Below, piece by piece: positions 15,728 to 23,064 of a stretch of DNA of 64,000 nucleotides. Positions within the stretch are counted from its first letter, which is position 1. Each line of letters opens with the position of its first letter. The stretch lies in the NCBI RefSeq assembly GCF_018138145.1, contig NZ_CP073104.1, positions 1,550,001-1,614,000 of the forward strand. Reading direction: 5' to 3'. The position numbers and the translations under genes were made by a program. Origin of the DNA: Pseudomonas sp. SCA2728.1_7. GTDB taxonomy: Bacteria > Pseudomonadota > Gammaproteobacteria > Pseudomonadales > Pseudomonadaceae. The notes under the pieces were generated by a model. It did no database searches. It saw only the letters and a program-made list of their open reading frames with translations, and was not told the DNA's origin.

Positions 15728-16654
15728 ATGCTTTTGCTGTTTGTCGCCCTCGCGGTTTTCGTGGCCTGGAGCTGGTTGAGTTATCCGGCGGTCGGCCATT
15801 GGCTGTACGACTTGAACATGGCCATCGAGGCCAAGTTGTACAAATTGCACAAGATCGAAGTGCCGATCGCCGAGATGACCGTCTCGACCTGGCAAGGAGG
15901 GCCGTACGAAGCGGCCAGCGCGATTCTGATGCTGCATGGCTACAGCGCCGACAAGAACCTGTGGCTGCGCTTTTCCCGGCACTTTGTGCGCCAGTATCGG
16001 GTGATCATCCCGGACCTCGCCGGCCATGGTGAAACCGGCTTCAAGGCGGGCGGCGGCTACGACATTCCGTTGCAGGCCAAACGCATGATCCAGTTGCTCG
16101 ACGTCTGCGGCGTGGAGAAAGTCCATGTGATCGGCAACTCGATGGGCGGCTATATTGCCGCGTGGCTGGCGGCGACTTATCCCGACCGCATCGCTTCGGT
16201 GGCATTGATCGATCCGGCGGGCGTCACCGCGCCCGAGGCCAGCGACATGGAGCGGCATCTGGCGCGCGGGCATAACCCGTTTCTGATCAATTCCCGGGAG
16301 GAGTTTCGCCAGTTTTACGCGATGACCATGGAATCGCCGCCGTGGGTGCCGAACCTGGTGCTGGACGCCATCGCCCAGCGCTACGAACAACAACGCGATG
16401 AACTGGAAGAGATCTTCCGCGATTTCCGCGCCAGCCCGCCGATGGAGCCGAAACTCGCCGACATCAAATGCCCGGCGCTGTTGCTCTGGGGGCGCAAGGA
16501 TCGGCTGATCGATGTCAGCAGCGTGCCGGTGTGGAGCAAGGGCATCGCCAATCTGCGCGTGGATGTCTGGGATCACGTCGGGCATATGCCGATGGTCGAA
16601 CAGCCGGGGAATACTGCGCGGCTGTATCGCGAATTCCTCGGAAGCCAGAAATGA
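15728..16654 (+). CDS. membrane-anchored alpha/beta hydrolase, PlaF-like
   Basis: 308 residues. An N-terminal hydrophobic helix (LLLFVALAVFVAWSWLSYPAV) anchors the protein in the inner membrane. The catalytic triad is visible: HVIGNSMGGYIAAW (Ser), WGRKDRLID (Asp), WDHVGHMPM (His), with LHGYSADKNLW as oxyanion region. Overall layout matches P. aeruginosa PlaF (PA2949), a phospholipase A that remodels membrane glycerophospholipids. It forms a two-gene operon with the preceding monooxygenase. Confidence 0.87.
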   Translation: MLLLFVALAVFVAWSWLSYPAVGHWLYDLNMAIEAKLYKLHKIEVPIAEMTVSTWQGGPYEAASAILMLHGYSADKNLWLRFSRHFVRQYRVIIPDLAGHGETGFKAGGGYDIPLQAKRMIQLLDVCGVEKVHVIGNSMGGYIAAWLAATYPDRIASVALIDPAGVTAPEASDMERHLARGHNPFLINSREEFRQFYAMTMESPPWVPNLVLDAIAQRYEQQRDELEEIFRDFRASPPMEPKLADIKCPALLLWGRKDRLIDVSSVPVWSKGIANLRVDVWDHVGHMPMVEQPGNTARLYREFLGSQK

Positions 16655-16670
16655 CACTCAACACATCCTG

Positions 16671-16763
16671 TGTAGGAGCTGCCGAAGGCTGCGATCTTTT
16701 GATTCTGCTTGTAAAAAACAAGATCAAAAGATCGCAGCCTCGTTTCACTCGACAGCTCCTACA
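16671..16763. repeat. intergenic inverted repeat, 'GTAGGAGCTGCCGAAGG' class
   Basis: TGTAGGAGCTGCCGAAGGCT at 16671 continues into GCGATCTTTTGAT; the inverted arm at 16723-16763 is partly degenerate (a 13-nt replacement before AGCTCCTACA). This second Pseudomonas palindromic family also occurs at 22030-22113, with a fragment at 20590. Confidence 0.85.
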
Positions 16764-16786
16764 AAGTGACGAGGTCTGAGGTTTAG

Positions 16787-18286
16787 ATGAATATTCTTTA
16801 TGACGAACGCCTCGACGGCCCGCTGCCGCAGGTGAACAAAGCCGAATTTCTCAAGGCCCTGCAGCACGCGCTGCCTGACCTCGACATTTTGTGGCGTGAA
16901 GAAGAACTCAAACCCTACGAATGCGACGGCCTCTCCGCCTACCGCACCACGCCGATGCTGGTCGCCCTGCCCCGTCGACTCGAGCAAGTGCAAAGCCTGC
17001 TCAAACTCTGCCATCAGAAGAACGTCCCGGTGGTTGCCCGTGGCGCCGGCACCGGCTTGTCCGGCGGCGCCTTACCGCTGGAACAGGGCCTGCTGCTGGT
17101 AATGGCGCGCTTCAACAATATCCTGCACATCGACCCCGCCGCGCGCACCGCGCGGGTTCAACCGGGGGTGCGCAATCTGGCGATTTCCCAGGCAGCGGCG
17201 CCGTTCGGCCTGTATTACGCGCCGGATCCATCGTCGCAGATCGCTTGCTCGATCGGCGGCAACGTCGCCGAAAACGCTGGCGGCGTGCATTGCCTCAAGT
17301 ACGGCCTGACCGTGCACAACCTGCTGAAAATCGAAGTGCTGACCATCGAAGGCGAACGCCTGACCCTCGGTTCGGATGCCCTCGACTCAGCAGGTTTCGA
17401 TTTGCTCGCGTTGTTCACCGGTTCCGAAGGTTTGCTGGGGATCATCACCGAAGTCACGGTCAAACTGCTGCCCAAACCGCAGGTCGCGAAAGTCCTGCTG
17501 GCCAGTTTCGATTCCGTGGAAAAGGCTGGTCGCGCGGTCGCCGAAATCATCGCGGCGGGGATCATTCCCGGCGGTCTGGAGATGATGGACAACCTCGCCA
17601 TTCGCGCCGCTGAAGACTTCATTCACGCCGGTTACCCGGTCGATGCCGAAGCGATTCTGCTGTGCGAACTCGACGGTGTCGAAGCCGATGTCCACGACGA
17701 TTGCCAACGGGTGCGCGAGGTCATGACCGCGGCCGGCGCCACGGAAGTGCGTCAGGCCCGCGACGAAGCCGAACGCGTGCGGTTCTGGGCCGGACGCAAA
17801 AATGCCTTTCCGGCCATTGGCCGTTTATCACCTGACTATTACTGCATGGACGGCACCATCCCGCGCCGCGAATTGCCCGGCGTCCTGCAAGGCATCGCCC
17901 GCCTCGGCAAAGAATACGGTTTGCGCGTGGCCAACGTGTTCCATGCTGGCGACGGCAACATGCACCCGCTGATTCTGTTCGACGCCAACCAACCCGGCGA
18001 ACTGCATCGCGCCGAAGCCTTGGGCGGCAAGATCCTTGAACTGTGCGTGCAGGTCGGCGGCAGCATCACCGGCGAACACGGCGTCGGCCGCGAAAAAATC
18101 AACCAGATGTGCGCGCAGTTCAACAGTGACGAACTGAGCCTGTTTCATGCAGTAAAAGCCGCGTTCGACCCGCAAGGCCTGCTCAACCCCGGCAAGAACA
18201 TTCCGACCCTGCACCGTTGCGCCGAATTCGGCGCGATGCACATTCACGCCGGGCAACTGCCATTCCCCGAACTGGAGCGCTTCTGA
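16787..18286 (+). CDS. glcD: glycolate oxidase subunit GlcD (FAD-linked)
   Basis: 499 residues of the FAD_binding_4 / FAD-oxidase C family: VARGAGTGLSGGALPL and SIGGNVAENAGGVHCLKYG bind FAD, and NVFHAGDGNMHPLI plus GGSITGEHGVGREK form the C-terminal substrate site. GlcD is the catalytic subunit that oxidises glycolate (also D-lactate) to glyoxylate. It overlaps glcE by 1 nt (TGATG). No GlcC-type regulator is adjacent; a repeat lies immediately upstream. Confidence 0.93.
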   Translation: MNILYDERLDGPLPQVNKAEFLKALQHALPDLDILWREEELKPYECDGLSAYRTTPMLVALPRRLEQVQSLLKLCHQKNVPVVARGAGTGLSGGALPLEQGLLLVMARFNNILHIDPAARTARVQPGVRNLAISQAAAPFGLYYAPDPSSQIACSIGGNVAENAGGVHCLKYGLTVHNLLKIEVLTIEGERLTLGSDALDSAGFDLLALFTGSEGLLGIITEVTVKLLPKPQVAKVLLASFDSVEKAGRAVAEIIAAGIIPGGLEMMDNLAIRAAEDFIHAGYPVDAEAILLCELDGVEADVHDDCQRVREVMTAAGATEVRQARDEAERVRFWAGRKNAFPAIGRLSPDYYCMDGTIPRRELPGVLQGIARLGKEYGLRVANVFHAGDGNMHPLILFDANQPGELHRAEALGGKILELCVQVGGSITGEHGVGREKINQMCAQFNSDELSLFHAVKAAFDPQGLLNPGKNIPTLHRCAEFGAMHIHAGQLPFPELERF

Positions 18287-19335
18287 TGGCCGATGTCGAC
18301 GCCGCCAGCGCCCTGCTCGATCAGGTCAACGAGGCGCGGGCCAACGCCACGCCGCTGAAGATTCAGGGTGGCAATAGCAAAGCCTTCCTCGGCCGCGAGG
18401 TGGCCGGCGAAGTGCTCGATACCCGCGCCCACTGCGGCATCGTCCGCTACGAGCCGACTGAACTGGTGATCACGGCGCGCGCCGGCACGCCGTTGTCCGA
18501 GCTGCTGGCGGCGCTGGACGCTGCCGGGCAAATGCTGCCGTGCGAGCCGCCGGCATTCGGTGAAGGCGCCACTGTCGGCGGCATGATCGCCACGGGTTTA
18601 TCCGGGCCTCGGCGGCCGTGGTCGGGCTCGGTGCGCGACTTCGTCCTTGGCACGCGGGTGATCACTGGCCTCGGGCAGCACCTGCGTTTTGGCGGCGAAG
18701 TGATGAAAAACGTCGCCGGTTACGACCTGTCGCGGCTGATGGCCGGCAGTTACGGCTGCCTCGGCGTGCTCACCGAAGTGTCGCTGAAAGTCCTGCCCAA
18801 ACCGCGCCAGTGCCTGAGCATTCGCCTCGACATGGAATGCGCGCGGGCGCTGGCCAAGCTTGCCGAGTGGGGCCAGCAACCGCTGCCAATCAGTGCCGCC
18901 TGCCACGATGGCCAGAGCCTGTATTTGCGTCTTGAGGGCGGCGAAGGTTCGGTGACGGCGGCGCATCAACGACTCGGTGGTGAGCCGCTGGATTCAGGGT
19001 TCTGGCGGGATCTGAATGAGCAGCGTCTAGGGTTTTTCAACGAGGGTCTGCCGCTGTGGCGCTTGTCGTTGCCGAACAATCTCGGGCCACTGGATCTGCC
19101 CGGCGAGCAACTGATCGACTGGGCCGGGGCACAACGCTGGCTGAAATCCGACGCGGCGCACATTCATATTCTCGCTCAGGAACTCGGCGGCCATGCCACC
19201 TGCTTCAGCCACGGCGCCAGCTCTTCGCCGTTCCAGCCGCTGGCCTGGACACTGCTGCGCTATCACCGACAACTCAAGGCGCAACTCGACCCGCAAGGGC
19301 TGTTCAACCCCGGGCGCATGTACGCGGAGTTCTAG
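18286..19335 (+). CDS. glcE: glycolate oxidase subunit GlcE (FAD-binding)
   Basis: 349 residues, second FAD-binding subunit: LKIQGGNSKAFLG, ARAGTPLSELLAALD, FGEGATVGGMIATGLSGPRRP and GGEVMKNVAGYDLSRL are typical. The C-terminal oxidase domain of GlcD is replaced by a shorter, divergent region. The start is fixed by the TGATG overlap with glcD; glcF starts 2 nt after its stop. Confidence 0.93.
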   Translation: MADVDAASALLDQVNEARANATPLKIQGGNSKAFLGREVAGEVLDTRAHCGIVRYEPTELVITARAGTPLSELLAALDAAGQMLPCEPPAFGEGATVGGMIATGLSGPRRPWSGSVRDFVLGTRVITGLGQHLRFGGEVMKNVAGYDLSRLMAGSYGCLGVLTEVSLKVLPKPRQCLSIRLDMECARALAKLAEWGQQPLPISAACHDGQSLYLRLEGGEGSVTAAHQRLGGEPLDSGFWRDLNEQRLGFFNEGLPLWRLSLPNNLGPLDLPGEQLIDWAGAQRWLKSDAAHIHILAQELGGHATCFSHGASSSPFQPLAWTLLRYHRQLKAQLDPQGLFNPGRMYAEF

Positions 19336-19337
19336 CC

Positions 19338-20558
19338 ATGCAAACCACCCTCAGCGAACAATCGCGACAACTGCCCCGCGCCGCCGAGGCGGAAAAGATT
19401 CTGCGCACCTGCGTGCATTGCGGCTTTTGCAACGCGACCTGCCCGACCTATCAATTGCTCGGTGATGAACTCGATGGCCCGCGCGGGCGCATCTACCTGA
19501 TCAAGCAAGTGCTCGAAGGCGCGCCGGCAACGGCGCAGACACAACTGCATCTGGACCGCTGCCTGTCGTGCCGCAACTGCGAAACCACCTGCCCGTCGGG
19601 CGTCGACTATCACAACCTGCTCGACATCGGCCGCGCGGTGGTCGATCACGCGGTGCCACGCCCGGCGGCGCAGCGTCTGTTGCGTGAGGGCTTGCGCGCA
19701 TTGGCGCCGAATCCGGGATTGTTCAAAGGCTTGCTGCGGGTGGGCACGACGTTCCGGCCGCTGTTGCCGCGTTTGCTTGAAAGCAAACTGCCGCAGCACT
19801 TGCCGGTTAACGGCTCGCGCCCTGCCCCTCGCCACGCCCGTCGCGTGTTGTTGCTGGAAGGCTGCGTGCAACCGGGGTTGTCGCCAAACACCAATGACGC
19901 CACGGCGCGGGTGCTGGATCGCTTGGGCATCAGTGTCACCCCGGTGGCCGAGGCCGGGTGTTGCGGCGCATTGGACTATCATCTCGACGCCCAGGCCAAA
20001 GGCCTCGACCGCGCCCGGCAGAACATCGATGCCTGGTGGCCGCACCTGCAAAACGGTGCCGAAGCGATTGTGCAGACCGCCAGCGGTTGCGGTGCATTCA
20101 TCAAGGATTACGGGCATTTGCTGGAAAACGATCCGCTGTATGCGACCAAGGCACAGGAAATCAGCGAGCGGACGGTGGATCTGGTGCAGATACTCGCGCA
20201 GGAACCGCTCGAACAGATCTGCGCCGCCACTGAACGGCGGATTGCCGTGCATTGCCCCTGCACGTTGCAGCACGCGTTGAAACTGGGCGGCGCGGTGGAA
20301 GCCGTGCTGACGCGCCTCGGTTTCAATCTTACCGCCGTGCCCGACGGCCATTTGTGCTGCGGCTCGGCGGGCACCTATTCGCTGACGCAACCGCTGCTGG
20401 CCCGGCAACTGCGCGACCACCGCCTCAATGCGCTGGAGAGCGGTCGCCCAGAGCTGATCGTCACCTCCAACGTCGGCTGCCAGAGCCATCTGGCCAGTGC
20501 CGGGCGCACGCGGGTGATGCACTGGATCGAACTGGTGGATCAGTCGTTGGCAGAATGA
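19338..20558 (+). CDS. glcF: glycolate oxidase iron-sulfur subunit GlcF
   Basis: 406 residues. Two 4Fe-4S motifs lie near the N-terminus (CVHCGFCNATCP and CLSCRNCETTCPSG), followed by two CCG domains (EAGCCGALDYH and GHLCCGSAGTYSL) that bind heterodisulfide-reductase-type clusters. It passes electrons from the GlcDE flavins to the membrane quinone pool. GlcG, often next in Pseudomonas, is missing here; hglS follows 88 nt later. Confidence 0.94.
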   Translation: MQTTLSEQSRQLPRAAEAEKILRTCVHCGFCNATCPTYQLLGDELDGPRGRIYLIKQVLEGAPATAQTQLHLDRCLSCRNCETTCPSGVDYHNLLDIGRAVVDHAVPRPAAQRLLREGLRALAPNPGLFKGLLRVGTTFRPLLPRLLESKLPQHLPVNGSRPAPRHARRVLLLEGCVQPGLSPNTNDATARVLDRLGISVTPVAEAGCCGALDYHLDAQAKGLDRARQNIDAWWPHLQNGAEAIVQTASGCGAFIKDYGHLLENDPLYATKAQEISERTVDLVQILAQEPLEQICAATERRIAVHCPCTLQHALKLGGAVEAVLTRLGFNLTAVPDGHLCCGSAGTYSLTQPLLARQLRDHRLNALESGRPELIVTSNVGCQSHLASAGRTRVMHWIELVDQSLAE

Positions 20559-20646
20559 AGTTCGTAGGATTCTTCGTTTGCCCGCGTGCGAGAAGGCTGC
20601 GATCTTTTCCCTCATCCATTCCGTGACCGTGGCAGGAATTTTTTTC

Positions 20647-22026
20647 ATGACCGTGCAGCCGTTCGTCAGCCCCGACCTGATCCGCCAACGCTTCTCCAAA
20701 GCGATGTCCGACATGTACCGCGAAGAAGTGCCGCTGTACGGCGCGCTGATGCAATTGGTGGAGCAGACCAACCGCGAGGTGCTTGCACGTCAGCCGGACA
20801 TCGCCCGGCAGCTCGATAGCACCGGCGAAATCCAACGGCTGGACATGGAGCGTCATGGCGCCATTCGCGTCGGCACCGCGACGGAACTGGCCACCCTCGC
20901 CCGCCTGTTTGCGGTGATGGGCATGCAACCGGTGGGTTATTACGACCTGACCCCGGCGGGCGTGCCGGTGCATTCCACAGCGTTTCGCGCGGTGCATGAA
21001 CAAGCACTGCAAGTCAGCCCGTTTCGGGTGTTTACGTCGCTGTTGCGCCTGGAGTTGATTGAGGATGCGCAACTGCGCGCCTTTGCCGAATCGGTATTGG
21101 CCAAGCGTTCGATATTTACCTCGGAGGCGTTGCGCCTGATCGCGCAGGCTGAAAACGCGGGTGGATTGAATGAAAGCGAGGCCGAGGCATTCGTCCTACA
21201 GGCATTGGAAACCTTTCGCTGGCATCACAGCGCCACGGTTACTGCCGCGCAATACCAGACTTTAAGCGCCCAACACCGCTTGATCGCCGACGTCGTGGCG
21301 TTCAAAGGCCCGCACATCAATCACCTGACGCCGCGCACGCTGGACATCGACCGCGTCCAGGAGCAAATGCCAGCCCATGGCATCACCCCGAAAGCGGTCA
21401 TCGAAGGCCCGCCGCGCCGGCAATGCCCGATCCTCTTGCGCCAGACCAGTTTCAAGGCGCTGGACGAGCCGATCGCCTTCACCGATCAGAACCAGACCCG
21501 TGGCAGTCACAGCGCGCGTTTCGGCGAAATCGAACAGCGCGGCGCGGCACTCACGCCCAAAGGTCGGGCGCTGTATGACCGTTTGCTGAATGCCGCACGC
21601 GATGAACTCGGCGACTTTCCCAACGAAGCCAATGCCGCACGCTACAACGCGCTGATGGCTCAGCACTTTGGCGAATTTCCTGACAGTGTCGAGGGTATGC
21701 GGAAACAAGAGCTGGCGTACTTTCGCTATTTCGCTACGGAAAAAGGGCTGGCTGCTGGAGGGCTTGGGCAGTCGTCTCTGGAGGACTTGTTGCGCGATGG
21801 TTATGTGAAAGCGGAACCGTTGGTGTACGAAGACTTCCTGCCGGTGAGCGCAGCGGGGATTTTTCAGTCGAACCTTGGGGATGCGGCGCAGGCGCACTAT
21901 GGCGAGCACTCCAATCGGCAGGCCTTCGAGCAGGCGCTGGGGCGCGCGACCATTGATGAGTTGGGGTTGTATGCGGCGACGCAGCAGCGTTCGATCGATG
22001 AGTGCCTGACACAACTTGCGCGTTGA
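20647..22026 (+). CDS. hglS: 2-oxoadipate dioxygenase/decarboxylase (DUF1338, HglS/YdcJ)
   Basis: 459 residues of the DUF1338 family, described in Pseudomonas putida as HglS, an Fe(II) enzyme that converts 2-oxoadipate to D-2-hydroxyglutarate in D-lysine breakdown. Metal ligands are likely the His in GVPVHSTAFR, the His in GPHINHLTPR and the Glu in FGEIEQRG; VIEGPPRRQCPILLRQTSF lines the site. ATG 20647 is chosen. It directly follows glcDEF; its product D-2-hydroxyglutarate needs an FAD/FeS dehydrogenase, so the adjacency may be meaningful. Confidence 0.88.
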   Translation: MTVQPFVSPDLIRQRFSKAMSDMYREEVPLYGALMQLVEQTNREVLARQPDIARQLDSTGEIQRLDMERHGAIRVGTATELATLARLFAVMGMQPVGYYDLTPAGVPVHSTAFRAVHEQALQVSPFRVFTSLLRLELIEDAQLRAFAESVLAKRSIFTSEALRLIAQAENAGGLNESEAEAFVLQALETFRWHHSATVTAAQYQTLSAQHRLIADVVAFKGPHINHLTPRTLDIDRVQEQMPAHGITPKAVIEGPPRRQCPILLRQTSFKALDEPIAFTDQNQTRGSHSARFGEIEQRGAALTPKGRALYDRLLNAARDELGDFPNEANAARYNALMAQHFGEFPDSVEGMRKQELAYFRYFATEKGLAAGGLGQSSLEDLLRDGYVKAEPLVYEDFLPVSAAGIFQSNLGDAAQAHYGEHSNRQAFEQALGRATIDELGLYAATQQRSIDECLTQLAR

Positions 22027-22029
22027 AAA

Positions 22030-22113
22030 ATCAAAAGATCGCAGCCTTCGGCAGCTCCTACAGGAAAAATACATTCCAAATGTAGGAGCTGCCGAAGGCT
22101 GCGATCTTTTGAT
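22030..22113. repeat. perfect inverted repeat, 'GTAGGAGCTGCCGAAGG' class
   Basis: A 33-bp arm (22030-22062) and its exact inverse (22081-22113) flank an 18-nt spacer; each arm includes GATCGCAGCC and AGCTCCTACA. It starts 4 nt after the hglS stop and could form a strong hairpin that ends transcription before the hcp promoter. Confidence 0.9.
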
Positions 22114-22163
22114 CTGAAAAACTTGAAGCAGCCGCCTCGACCAAATGATGGCGCGTGGCCATT

Positions 22164-22183
22164 GTGCGCAAGAAGTTGCGCAC
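22164..22183. promoter_or_regulatory. upstream activator palindrome 1 for hcp
   Basis: GTGCGCAA-GAAG-TTGCGCAC is a perfect 8+4+8 inverted repeat. The same unit occurs twice more at 22246 and 22268. It is centred about 225 bp before the predicted sigma-54 start site, as expected for an enhancer-binding-protein site. Confidence 0.7.
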
Positions 22184-22245
22184 TTGTTTTGCAAAAAAAC
22201 CTGATAAAACCGCTGAAAGCCACGTCGTACAAGGCCTGCAGCCAA

Positions 22246-22287
22246 GTGCGCAAGAAGTTGCGCAGTACTGCGCAACTTCTTGCGCAC
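22246..22287. promoter_or_regulatory. double activator palindrome (units 2 and 3) for hcp
   Basis: Two more 20-bp units of the GTGCGCAA-N4-TTGCGCAC type (22246-22265 and 22268-22287, the latter inverted) are separated by TA. Together they form one perfect 42-bp palindrome centred on AGTACT, about 130 bp upstream of the predicted transcription start. Spacing between unit centres 2 and 3 is 22 bp, two helical turns. Confidence 0.72.
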
Positions 22288-22370
22288 TTTTGCCTTGAGC
22301 GAGCGCTTTATTTCGCACAAGCGCCTGAAAAATCAGTCAAACACCCCGGCCCGTATGGCCGCCACAATTG

Positions 22371-22387
22371 TTGGCACGCTCCTTGAT
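22371..22387 (+). promoter_or_regulatory. sigma-54 (RpoN) promoter of hcp
   Basis: TTGGCACG-CTCC-TTGAT matches the -24/-12 consensus: GG at 22373-22374 and GA (consensus GC) at 22385-22386, with the required 10 nt between. The start site should lie near 22398, leaving a leader of about 60 nt before hcp. Palindromic activator sites lie upstream, and no competing sigma-70 boxes stand out. Confidence 0.75.
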
Positions 22388-22457
22388 AACAGTCAGGCAC
22401 CCACCGGGCGATTTCGCCTCCCGGGCACCTTAAATTATTCCGCAAGGAGAGCACCCC

Positions 22458-22973
22458 ATGGCAACACCAGCGTACATGTCGGTTACCGGCGAAAAACAAG
22501 GCCTGATCACTGCAGGCGCTTTCACCGCTGACTCCGTAGGCAACACCTACCAGGAAGGCCACGAAGACCAGGTTATGGTTCAGGCTTTCAGCCACGACGT
22601 GATCATCCCGCGTGACCCACAATCCGGTCAGCCAACCGGTCAGCGCGTTCACAAGCCAGTTGTGATCACCAAGGTCTACGACAAGGCTTCGCCTCTGCTG
22701 CAAGCCGCTCTGACCTCCGGCGAGCGCATGAGCGAAATCGTTATCCAGTGGTTCCGTACTTCTGCTCAAGGCACCCAAGAGCACTACTACACCACCAAAC
22801 TGGAAGACGCGATCATCGTCGCCATCAACAACAAAATGCACAACTGCCAGGATCCAGGCAACTCGCACTTCACCCACCTGGAAGAAGTGCAGTTCACCTA
22901 CCGTAAAATCACTTGGACCCACGAAGTATCCGGTACTTCGGGTTCCGATGACTGGCGTGCTCCAGTCGTTTAA
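22458..22973 (+). CDS. hcp: type VI secretion tube protein Hcp
   Basis: 171 residues of the Hcp family: MATPAYMSVTGEKQGLITAG, the long VMVQAFSHDVIIPRD loop, HKPVVITKVYDKASPLL, and the C-terminal EVQFTYRKITWTHEVSG. Hcp hexamers stack into the inner tube of the type VI apparatus and carry effectors. AAGGAG precedes the ATG by 9 nt. Codon use is strongly biased, as for a highly expressed protein. There is no structural tss cluster in this window, so it is an orphan hcp relying on a machine encoded elsewhere. Confidence 0.96.
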   Translation: MATPAYMSVTGEKQGLITAGAFTADSVGNTYQEGHEDQVMVQAFSHDVIIPRDPQSGQPTGQRVHKPVVITKVYDKASPLLQAALTSGERMSEIVIQWFRTSAQGTQEHYYTTKLEDAIIVAINNKMHNCQDPGNSHFTHLEEVQFTYRKITWTHEVSGTSGSDDWRAPVV

Positions 22974-22993
22974 TTACGGCTGATCGTTACAAG

Positions 22994-23025
22994 CATCGGC
23001 CAGCTCTGCTGGTCGATGTTGTTTT
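22994..23025 (+). terminator. hairpin between hcp and vgrG (terminator or attenuator)
   Basis: CATCGGCCAGC / GCTGGTCGATG forms an 11-bp stem with one G-T pair and a TCT loop, followed by TTGTTTT. Partial termination here would leave much more hcp than vgrG message, fitting the stoichiometry of tube and spike. Confidence 0.65.
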
Positions 23026-23064
23026 CGCAACTCCAGATTTTTGTGACAGCACGAGGAACAAGGG

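Noticed and set aside
14831..16657. Very long open frame on the minus strand (~608 codons)
   Set aside because: It is antisense to the monooxygenase and hydrolase genes, which have clear family motifs; high GC with third-position bias keeps the opposite frame open. The same holds for long minus-strand frames at 1829-3013, 19332-20771, 23998-25122, 28309-29547 and 60061-62046.
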